Positions 1 to 6,127 of a stretch of 6,127 nucleotides of DNA are shown here, one piece after another. Positions within the stretch are counted from its first letter, which is position 1; every line of letters begins with the position of its first letter. Made by a program: the position numbers and the translations under genes. Under the pieces are notes generated by a model. That model was not told the origin of the DNA. It was given only the letters and a program-made list of their open reading frames with translations, and ran no database searches. This DNA comes from Pirellulaceae bacterium (GTDB lineage Bacteria > Planctomycetota > Planctomycetia > Pirellulales > Pirellulaceae). Location of the stretch: NCBI GenBank assembly GCA_013002105.1, contig JABDKS010000256.1, positions 1 to 6,127 of the forward strand, in the 5' to 3' direction.

Positions 1-1
1 C

Positions 2-121
2 TATCATCAACGGCGCAACGCCGCAGCCAGCCAAAGCCACTGGAAAACACGCATACGGCAATACAAGGAACTCGGAATGGATCCGCTGGCGATCAAATCG
101 ATCCTCCTTGAACCGCCGTGA
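2..121 (+). CDS. 3' end of an unrecognised protein (partial, enters from left edge)
   Basis: The frame is open from the left edge and ends at TGA (119-121), giving 39 residues that begin YHQRRNAAAS and end KSILLEPP. The piece is basic and hydrophilic (HWKTRIRQYKELG in the middle), as expected of a cytoplasmic C-terminal tail, and holds no motif that identifies a family. I prefer this frame over the other two plus frames because its residue mix looks protein-like. The frame starting at base 1 closes at about the same place with a Ser/Thr/Pro-rich, less natural peptide, and the frame starting at base 3 runs on to about base 160 with many Arg and Ser. The gene would converge on the minus-strand gene ending at 171. 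Function cannot be told, and the call itself is only moderately secure because so little is visible. Confidence 0.5.
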   Translation, partial: YHQRRNAAASQSHWKTRIRQYKELGMDPLAIKSILLEPP

Positions 122-122
122 A

Positions 123-162
123 ACTAGCTCCAAGAACACAAGAGTGGCGCTGTCCAGCTAGT
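123..162. terminator. Inverted repeat between convergent genes, possible weak terminator
   Basis: ACTAGCT at 123-129 is matched perfectly by its reverse complement AGCTAGT at 156-162, with a 26-base loop. It sits in the 49-base gap between the stop of the plus-strand partial gene (121) and the stop of the minus-strand gene (171), where a bidirectional terminator is expected. The stem is short and AT-containing, the loop is long, and only a short TTT follows on the minus strand with no T run on the plus strand. It is therefore not a good intrinsic terminator and may be chance. Confidence 0.25.
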
Positions 163-170
163 GATGGTCG

Positions 171-3095
171 TCAATCTGCTTCTGGAACGTCCGTGACATT
201 CAACGTCGCTCTTAGGCCACCGTCTTGAAACGATAGCGTCGTTGCGATGACATCGTTGGCATCGAATCCAGGTGCCAGGGCCGGTCCCGCCTTCGGCTCC
301 AAGTGATAGCCGTGGTTGGTTGACACATAAGTTCCCAGTCGATCGTCCCACTTATATTGCCCGCCGGAGGGCTCGATCAGCTTTTGACCGAAAAGTGATT
401 CGTACACTTCAAACGGATCTCGCTCGGGATAGCGATTTCGGAAGTAATTCAATATCGGCAGATTGCTCCACGCGATCCGATGGGCGCGTCGCAAGCCACT
501 TTGGTAATTCGTTTTCGTCATTGCGAGCACGCCCCGCCCCGTCATCTTCACCGCAAGTTGTGGTGCCAGCTTATCACTTGGATCTGGGGTTGTTGCCTCC
601 GGCTGATTGGGTTGAATGTCAACCCCGTCGTCTTCGATCGGCGCGTCCGCCTGATCGACGCCACGCTCTTGCCGCGCCAGGTAACGATCAATGGCCCGCT
701 CGATCACACGCTGGTTGCCACTGAGGGTTAATCCGTCTGGCAACGTGATGTAGTAGGCCTTCATCTCGCGGGGCTGTCCATCTCGTTGCCGAGGTTGACG
801 CGGCACGGCGGTGATGTAATCAAACTCTTTGTAGGTCCCACTACCCCACTCGATCGTATTGGGTGCAAATTGGTTCAGCAACGAACGGACACCGACCATG
901 AACGCGGTCAGTCGCAAAGAATCTTTGGACGGAATGTGGAACCCAACGGGAATATCGACGACTAATTCTTCGAAGTCAAAATCCCATGGATCACGATTCT
1001 CGAGACGTTGGAGCCATTGTTCGTCATGGTCAAAGTAAAAACTGGCTGAACCATCAATCCAAGCCAGCGGATCCAGGTTCAGGCCGTTGTTTTGCGACTG
1101 CAGAAACATTCTGGCCATTGCGAACATCGGTGCGTTGGTATCCAGCGCGATGTCGATTGACGCAAGTGATTCGCTGTGATGATCGCCAGCAGTGGGCTTC
1201 AGTCGCGCTTGGCCTACGATCTGCATGTAACGTTGATATTCGCTCTGGACGACCAATGGAATCACGGTCAGGTCAGCGGCTAATTGGTTGTCTTGGAGCT
1301 TGATTTCGACTGCGATCGGATCGAAAACGCGTCGCCATCGGCGTTCGTATCGGTTTCTCCATGTTGTGTACAACGCGACTTCCTGAGTCGTGGCTTTCCA
1401 TAGCTTCATTTCGGCGATCGGCGTTTGGAAATCCAAAGTACCGTACTGTGGACTGTACACACCGCTGGGCGTCAGGGTCAGCGTTCCCGCGTTGGGCATC
1501 TGGCTGTCACTGTGAAAAACCGTGTCCGACTGAATCGTTTTCTCCAGCAATTCGTCCGCATGTTGCATGGTCGCTTCGGCGATCGTCGCTCGTGCTCGCG
1601 TACGTCGCGATGCGCTGATCCGCCATTGGGGGCCGCACCATCGTCGAATGGCCGCGTCGGTCACGACCACCAACGCGGCGGCGTTCTCGCTGCCGCGCGG
1701 ATAGCGTTGGCGAAAAAACTTGTATTCGTCCAACTCGTGCATCGTTTTGACTTCCTCGTCGGCGCACTTGAGCACCTGCATCATTTGATGCAACGAATTG
1801 CTGACGATCACCGCGTTGCCTTCGACCGCAACAAAGCTGGACAGATGGCGAGTGGGATTGGACCACTGAGTGAAAACATGCCCATCAACTTTGTGATCGA
1901 CATGACTGACGTTTTGGTGATGAACGGCTTGCGCAGCGACTTGCGCCGTGATGGCCTGATAGAGCAACGCGGGCTGCTCGGTTCGCATCAAAACGGCGAT
2001 GTCGGTACCGGTGCGGAAATACGGGTCCGATCCGGTAACGGCGACTTCGCCAATCATCACATCACCAACCTGGCGAGTTAATGCGTTCAGCGGCAGACCA
2101 AGTTGGGTTTGGTAAAGGCCCAGAACATTGGTCACCCGGCTTTGAGGTTCGAACCAGTGAACCAGTGGACGAGCCAATTCGTTGCCGCGATCGACGATCG
2201 TTGCAAGCATCTCGAAGGAAGGAACAAACACGGCATACTGGTTATGCGGGACCAGCTTGGCCAGTGGGTCCAACGGAGTTGGTTTTTTAGAGAGTCGTCG
2301 CGTCCAGTCAATTTCGTTGACCGTGATGCCGCGAACCTCCGACAGGTTCTTCAATTCGCCCAAGTAGTTCTTGGGGTCATCTAATTGATTATCTAATTGC
2401 AGATTTTCGCTGATAGCGCGACCCCCGGCCATCATCGATATCGTCGCATCGGTGCCCTGATTACGACGCAGTGGCCAATTGGGACCGACCGGCTTGGCTT
2501 GCTTGCCAATCTCATTCATCGATTCCATCGCCAAGTGTCGGAACATAGCTGCACCAGCGTATTCACTGGACCAGAGTCGTTGAAAGTGTTCGCCTTTTGC
2601 CTGATAAAAATCTCGCTCGTGGGCGTTTCCCGTGGGACGTTTGCCGACATTGAAATCGAACTTGGCGAGCACAGATTCGCGTGGTTGATCCGGGTGACGC
2701 CGAAGTAGAAAAAACTGCCCTTGGGCGGCCGTTCCCACCGGCTTGCGGCCTATGATTCGATAGCCGTCGTACTGGTTATTGCGATCATCTGGCTCCAGCA
2801 GATATGCCTCGACCCCGGTCGGTACGACAACCCGCGGATCGGTTTTCATCTGATGAAAACTGCCGCGCAAGATCGGCGGGTCCGACACGATGTGCGATTT
2901 GTTGAATTCTTTGACCATCGGCCCGACGTCGATCGAAAAGTAATCCAAGTCTGCAGTCGTCGGCCGGGCAGTTTGAGGCGTTGACTTTGTGTCGGGGGTT
3001 TCAGCGACGGCAATCGTCGCGTGGGCAACGAAACCCGTCAGGGTTGCAGCCAGCAGAGTCAAATGAAATCGAGCGCCTCGTTGAGATAGTCGCAT
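171..3095 (-). CDS. Large exported protein of unknown function, planctomycete type (974 aa)
   Basis: No enzyme family is recognised. The N-terminus is a classical Sec signal peptide: a basic start (MRLSQRGAR), a hydrophobic core at about residues 10-30, and a likely cleavage after AVA (31) before ETPDT. A Thr/Pro-rich spacer follows to about residue 47. The rest alternates predicted beta and helical stretches without transmembrane segments. Landmarks are a central block at about 280-520 with LVPHNQYAVFVPS, FVAVEGNAVIVSNS, FRQRYP (461-466) and DAAIRRWCGPQWR (480-492); a second mixed block at about 555-810; an acidic Pro/Asp/Glu-rich linker at about 811-843; and a C-terminal block with FRNRYP (885-890) and PSGGQY (909-914). 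The mature chain has only two cysteines, C444 and C487, which could pair. The protein recalls the large secreted planctomycete proteins usually left as hypothetical (DUF3352-like), but that link is from memory and weak. The ATG start is supported by an upstream Shine-Dalgarno-like AAAGGG and by the signal peptide directly after it. The gene lies 125 bases downstream of the cytochrome/propeller gene on the same strand. Confidence 0.94.
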   Translation of the reverse strand: MRLSQRGARFHLTLLAATLTGFVAHATIAVAETPDTKSTPQTARPTTADLDYFSIDVGPMVKEFNKSHIVSDPPILRGSFHQMKTDPRVVVPTGVEAYLLEPDDRNNQYDGYRIIGRKPVGTAAQGQFFLLRRHPDQPRESVLAKFDFNVGKRPTGNAHERDFYQAKGEHFQRLWSSEYAGAAMFRHLAMESMNEIGKQAKPVGPNWPLRRNQGTDATISMMAGGRAISENLQLDNQLDDPKNYLGELKNLSEVRGITVNEIDWTRRLSKKPTPLDPLAKLVPHNQYAVFVPSFEMLATIVDRGNELARPLVHWFEPQSRVTNVLGLYQTQLGLPLNALTRQVGDVMIGEVAVTGSDPYFRTGTDIAVLMRTEQPALLYQAITAQVAAQAVHHQNVSHVDHKVDGHVFTQWSNPTRHLSSFVAVEGNAVIVSNSLHQMMQVLKCADEEVKTMHELDEYKFFRQRYPRGSENAAALVVVTDAAIRRWCGPQWRISASRRTRARATIAEATMQHADELLEKTIQSDTVFHSDSQMPNAGTLTLTPSGVYSPQYGTLDFQTPIAEMKLWKATTQEVALYTTWRNRYERRWRRVFDPIAVEIKLQDNQLAADLTVIPLVVQSEYQRYMQIVGQARLKPTAGDHHSESLASIDIALDTNAPMFAMARMFLQSQNNGLNLDPLAWIDGSASFYFDHDEQWLQRLENRDPWDFDFEELVVDIPVGFHIPSKDSLRLTAFMVGVRSLLNQFAPNTIEWGSGTYKEFDYITAVPRQPRQRDGQPREMKAYYITLPDGLTLSGNQRVIERAIDRYLARQERGVDQADAPIEDDGVDIQPNQPEATTPDPSDKLAPQLAVKMTGRGVLAMTKTNYQSGLRRAHRIAWSNLPILNYFRNRYPERDPFEVYESLFGQKLIEPSGGQYKWDDRLGTYVSTNHGYHLEPKAGPALAPGFDANDVIATTLSFQDGGLRATLNVTDVPEAD
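2379..2402 (-). repeat. 12-bp tandem duplication inside the 974-aa gene
   Basis: ATCTAATTG occurs at 2379-2387 and again at 2391-2399, a 12-base period. Read on the coding strand it gives the adjacent peptides QLDN and QLDD (about residues 233-240) with the same CAATTAGAT codons in each. It is in frame, so the reading frame is unaffected. The codons are more AT-rich than the surrounding gene, which suits a small recent duplication. Confidence 0.6.
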
Positions 3096-3101
3096 CGTGG
3101 A

Positions 3102-3107
3102 CCCTTT
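3102..3107 (-). promoter_or_regulatory. Ribosome binding site of the 974-aa gene
   Basis: On the minus strand AAAGGG lies six bases before the ATG at 3095. It is a partial Shine-Dalgarno match at a usual distance and supports that ATG over later in-frame starts. No convincing -35/-10 pair was found in the 125-base spacer, so the gene may be transcribed from a promoter upstream of the preceding gene. Confidence 0.5.
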
Positions 3108-3220
3108 CGGTCGAAAATGGCGGAGAAACAGCGGTTAACCTTATCAAGAGCCCGGTCGGCGCGGTGCGCTGCGCGAAAAGTCAAAAAGATTTGCTGATTC
3201 TTATTGCCCGCCGGAATCGA

Positions 3221-6127
3221 TCAGCGTGCAGATCGCAAAAACGCGATCAAATCGAGGATTTCGGCGCGTTTGTATCTGTCCAATAATCCTTCGGGCATCC
3301 AGGATACTGGCGATAGACGCTGTGACTGTATCTCCGATTTGTCGATTTCCAGTGTCTTAAATGGCTGGTGGGGGTCGACCGCGAGCCGTAATCGTTCGGA
3401 TCGGTAGTCACCACCGAGCGCGACTTGCCCAACGAAACTTTTACCGTCAGTCAGAACGACTTGCAGACTCTGATATTTCTGTGCGATCACGGCCGATGGT
3501 TCGACGATCGATGTCAACAGATCGCGCGTGCCGAACCGCTGACCAATGGAGGTCAAATCGGGGCCGACGAAGGTTCCTCGCCCTGCGAAACGGTGGCAGT
3601 TGACGCACGTCGATTCGATGAACAATTTCTGGCCTCGAATGAGGTCCCGATTGCGATCCATTTCACCGTCGCGCGGCACCAACTCATCGACCGTCCACCG
3701 TCGCACGAATTGCCGCTGTGTCGGTTGCACAATCGTCTCCATCGATTCGGATGGTTCGATCAGTCGACCGAGAGCCTTTCGCTGGTCAGGTGATAGCGTC
3801 GCTGTCGCGTCTTCGCGTATTTTGGCCAAAAAACTTTTCATTCCCTCGCCACCAACAAAGTCGTGGTTCGATGCCAGCGCGGTGAAATAGTCTCGCCGCA
3901 GGTCGTCGGTCCAGCCTTTGCTCACATTCCGCAACACATACAAATACTGCATCCGCTCGGTCGGATCCGTAGCTGCCGCTAACAAAGCCATCGTCTCAGC
4001 GATGACCGTGGGATGTTCCCACAGGACCAAAAGTTCGCTCAGCAATCGATTCACTTTGTAGGACTCGTCCGGATAGAGATCGCCCAGCCGTGTTGCTGCC
4101 GAATCGCAAATCGCAGGCGTCAATAAATCCGTTTGGCTTGCGAGAAAATAGCTCTGCAATGCGGACAATTTGTCGGATCGAGTTGCAGTTTGCAGTGGCA
4201 GCTGGTTCAACTTTTCAATCAACCGCGCGGCGGTTTCGGCATCATCCTTGGACGACAAGGAACGTGCGATCACCAGCATCGTCGGCACGACGATCTCGGG
4301 ATCCGTTTCCGCGAAAGCGATTTGCATCCAGTCGGTGTCTTGTCGTTCAAGTAAATTGATCGCCGCATGGCGAATCCAGGGATCCGAATCGTTTACATTC
4401 CGCCAAGCTAATTCGGTCGCCGCGATACTGGGCGGCTGAATCAGTTCCGACTCCAGGTGTTTACGAAGTGTGCGCGAGCTTTTGGCGAATTTCTGACGAT
4501 CGGATTGCTGCAACGTGGGTTGGTAGGGTTCAACACGGCGCTCACCGATATATCGAACGCGATAAAGGGCAGAACGTGTTTTCCTGCCGCCCGTAACCAG
4601 ATACATCGACCCCTCTGGCGAGAAATCCAAGTCGACGACGTTCAGTGGTCGGCCTTTCAAGAAAGTCTCAGCAGTCATCAAGTAGCTGGCACCTCGTGGC
4701 AATGCATGGACGGCAATGATTCGACCGTACGTCCAATCCAAGATGAACAACGCGTTGCGATAGGGCGGCGGGAAATGACTACGCGTTCCGAACTTCACCG
4801 CCGTCGGCGATCCTTTGCCGATGTCCAAATTCGGTCGAGCATTGTCGGCGTGGTCGGGGTAATAGGACGGCCAAGATTTTGTCACGCCTCGCCAGCCGTA
4901 ATCGCCTCCGGTTACCAAGTGACTTACACGCGTTGGTCGATACCAAGGTGAACCCATGTCGTACTCCGCATCGGCGTCATAGGTGAAGATTTCGCCGTCA
5001 CCGTTGAAATCGATTCCAAACGGGTTTCGTAACCCGGCAGCAAGTATTTCGACGCGACCGTCGGACGGATCGATCCTTAACAAGTGACCTTCGCTGGTCT
5101 GTTTCCCCTGGCGAGCTAGGCGAAAGGGTGATGTGTAATCGACGGCACCTTTTGGCAGGCGAACCGAATCACCATGGATCGAATAGATTCTTCCGTCCGG
5201 CCCGAGTGCCAAATCATTGCGTCCGTGACCGACGCCACCTTCACTGGCAAAGATCAATTCGGGCTCCGAAAAGCCGTCAGTGCCGTCGGGACGTAATCGA
5301 TACAGCCCCTTGCTGTTATTTGCATTGGCGAACAGTTCCTCGCCGACGAACAATAGTCCCCGACATTCTTTCAGCGTATCGTTGATGGTTTCCGTCTTGG
5401 TTACGGTCGATCCGTCGCCAGCCAACGTCATTCGCAAAATCCCCTGAGTCTCCTTGGCGATGATCACGCGACCTTGCGGATCAAATGCCAAGCTGACCCA
5501 AGAACTTTCGTCGTCGGTAGCTGAGCGGACCAATTGGATTGCGAAATCGGGAGTGATTTGAAAACTGGCCGGATCAGTCCCTGTTTCCGCCTTGAGTGCT
5601 TGTTTCCATTGGGCATAGTTGTCCGTTGCCGTGACTCCGATTCGTCGCTCCGACGGAATCAACAATTCTCGATCCACGGTTCCTCGGGTGACGACCCTGT
5701 CAGAGTCACATTGCCAACTGACATCGGATACAACGGTTTCAGTCGTATCGTCCTGGTAGGTGATCTCCAGCACGACGAAGAACGCGGCGGGGCCCGCCAC
5801 GCTGCGACATTTAGCGACAAGCTGGTGATTGCCCGGTGCAAGGTGATCGGTCACGTTCATCGACGCCAGCGGGTCGTAAGGCTCCAGCGTGGCGAACTTT
5901 GTGTCATCAATTGAAACGATCACACGGGTGGATTCTCCCGTCACCCGCAAGGTCGCCGAACGAACCGGTTGGGAAACAATAAACGATTTTCGAATAGTCA
6001 CGTCGGCACCGGATCGATCTTGATTGGTGTTCCAAATCCAGTGCGGAATGTCCTGTGAGTTGGCGGAATCCGCGCCGTATCCAACGCCTGATGTGGCAAG
6101 ATTCAGAAAGAGGACGGTGATGGGGAA
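3221..6127 (-). CDS. Exported propeller dehydrogenase-like protein with C-terminal haem c domain (5' end outside window)
   Basis: This is probably a periplasmic oxidoreductase that oxidises a sugar or similar compound in a beta-propeller and passes electrons to its own haem. Positions below count from the GTG at 6001. The frame continues 42 residues further upstream to the edge, so 968 residues are visible and that GTG is internal. Order: a signal-peptide-like segment; a beta-sandwich domain starting at PHWIWN just before the GTG and running to about residue 110, resembling galactose-binding or sugar-binding modules; a six-bladed-type propeller at about 150-485, with GHGRNDLALGPDGRIY (258-273), GLRNPFGIDFNGDGEIFTYD (323-342) and WYRPTRVSHLVTGGDYGWR (353-371); a HEAT-like helical region at about 500-760; and a cytochrome c domain at about 785-926 with CVNCH (799-803) and a probable distal ligand Met902 in SWMPEGLL. 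The propeller matches the Pirellula/Verrucomicrobium 'membrane-bound dehydrogenase' family (TIGR02604 type) and the tail matches the PVC haem-binding family (TIGR02603 type), both recognised by eye. H259 aligns with the His-containing GPDG motif of sorbosone/glucose dehydrogenases, but PQQ use is inference. Substrate unknown. Confidence 0.96.
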   Translation of the reverse strand, partial: FPITVLFLNLATSGVGYGADSANSQDIPHWIWNTNQDRSGADVTIRKSFIVSQPVRSATLRVTGESTRVIVSIDDTKFATLEPYDPLASMNVTDHLAPGNHQLVAKCRSVAGPAAFFVVLEITYQDDTTETVVSDVSWQCDSDRVVTRGTVDRELLIPSERRIGVTATDNYAQWKQALKAETGTDPASFQITPDFAIQLVRSATDDESSWVSLAFDPQGRVIIAKETQGILRMTLAGDGSTVTKTETINDTLKECRGLLFVGEELFANANNSKGLYRLRPDGTDGFSEPELIFASEGGVGHGRNDLALGPDGRIYSIHGDSVRLPKGAVDYTSPFRLARQGKQTSEGHLLRIDPSDGRVEILAAGLRNPFGIDFNGDGEIFTYDADAEYDMGSPWYRPTRVSHLVTGGDYGWRGVTKSWPSYYPDHADNARPNLDIGKGSPTAVKFGTRSHFPPPYRNALFILDWTYGRIIAVHALPRGASYLMTAETFLKGRPLNVVDLDFSPEGSMYLVTGGRKTRSALYRVRYIGERRVEPYQPTLQQSDRQKFAKSSRTLRKHLESELIQPPSIAATELAWRNVNDSDPWIRHAAINLLERQDTDWMQIAFAETDPEIVVPTMLVIARSLSSKDDAETAARLIEKLNQLPLQTATRSDKLSALQSYFLASQTDLLTPAICDSAATRLGDLYPDESYKVNRLLSELLVLWEHPTVIAETMALLAAATDPTERMQYLYVLRNVSKGWTDDLRRDYFTALASNHDFVGGEGMKSFLAKIREDATATLSPDQRKALGRLIEPSESMETIVQPTQRQFVRRWTVDELVPRDGEMDRNRDLIRGQKLFIESTCVNCHRFAGRGTFVGPDLTSIGQRFGTRDLLTSIVEPSAVIAQKYQSLQVVLTDGKSFVGQVALGGDYRSERLRLAVDPHQPFKTLEIDKSEIQSQRLSPVSWMPEGLLDRYKRAEILDLIAFLRSAR
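6071..6127 (-). other. Signal peptide region of the cytochrome/propeller protein (partial)
   Basis: The in-frame codons upstream of the GTG at 6001 read FPITVLFLNLATSGVGYGA from the window edge, followed by the polar DSANSQD and then the conserved-looking PHWIWN. A hydrophobic core with small residues behind it is what a Sec signal peptide looks like. Haem c must be attached outside the cytoplasm, so an export signal is expected here. The charged N-terminus and start codon are not in the window. The cleavage point is probably near GVG or GYGA but cannot be fixed. Confidence 0.75.

Noticed and set aside
1507..1866. Minus-strand 119-codon frame overlapping the 974-aa gene in another frame
   Set aside because: The product is rich in Arg, Gln and Ser without structure, and the overlapping long frame accounts for this DNA.
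1425..2081. Plus-strand open frame of 218 codons opposite the 974-aa gene
   Set aside because: It lies wholly antisense to a gene with a signal peptide and natural protein composition. Its own product is Arg/His-rich with no motif, as expected of an antisense shadow in GC-rich DNA.
3096..3220. GC-rich GCGC repeats (about 3158-3177) in the spacer between the two long genes, considered as a terminator of the cytochrome gene
   Set aside because: On the minus strand the T-rich stretch (CTTTTTGACTTTT) comes before the GC-rich part rather than after it, and the arms are only about 4 bp. It does not form an intrinsic terminator in the direction of transcription.
3096..3220. TTGACT and TTGATA on the minus strand as -35 boxes for the 974-aa gene
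   Set aside because: No acceptable -10 box lies 16-18 bases downstream of either, and planctomycete promoters are poorly defined, so no promoter is called.
4457..4951. Plus-strand open frame of 164 codons opposite the propeller region
   Set aside because: It is antisense to a clearly conserved domain, has no motif of its own and no supporting start context.
1..6127. Mobile elements, CRISPR arrays, tRNA/rRNA genes, defence genes or toxin-antitoxin pairs
   Set aside because: No regularly spaced repeats, terminal inverted repeats, transposase motifs, cloverleaf-like sequences or rRNA-like stretches were seen; two long genes fill almost all of the window.

Overview
The window looks like ordinary chromosome from a planctomycete, probably of the Pirellula/Rhodopirellula type. 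This rests mainly on the second large gene. It joins a secreted beta-propeller dehydrogenase-like region to the CxxCH haem-binding tail that is characteristic of Planctomycetes and Verrucomicrobia. The moderately GC-rich composition and the very long exported proteins, one of no recognisable function, fit that assignment. The organism assignment is inference from protein style, not from a marker gene.

Layout. Bases 2-121 (+) hold the last 39 codons of a probable gene that enters from the left edge; its product is not recognised. A 49-base convergent gap follows, with a 7-bp perfect inverted repeat (ACTAGCT/AGCTAGT) that may be a weak terminator. Bases 171-3095 (-) encode a 974-residue exported protein of unknown function with a clear signal peptide. 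A 125-base spacer holds its ribosome binding site. Bases 3221-6127 (-) encode the large exported cytochrome c/propeller protein, which runs off the right edge. The apparent GTG start at 6001 is internal: the frame stays open for 42 more codons to the edge and encodes a signal-peptide-like hydrophobic stretch, so the true start lies just outside the window.

How the genes fit together. The two long genes share a strand, with the propeller/cytochrome gene upstream, so co-transcription is possible. The 125-base gap has neither a convincing terminator nor a convincing promoter. Both products are predicted to be exported. The upstream product probably oxidises a sugar or similar substrate and passes electrons to its own haem c domain. 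No sequence evidence ties the downstream protein to that reaction.

No tRNA, rRNA, CRISPR array, insertion sequence, phage gene or defence system was seen. The least explained item is the 974-residue protein, which may represent a lineage-restricted family.
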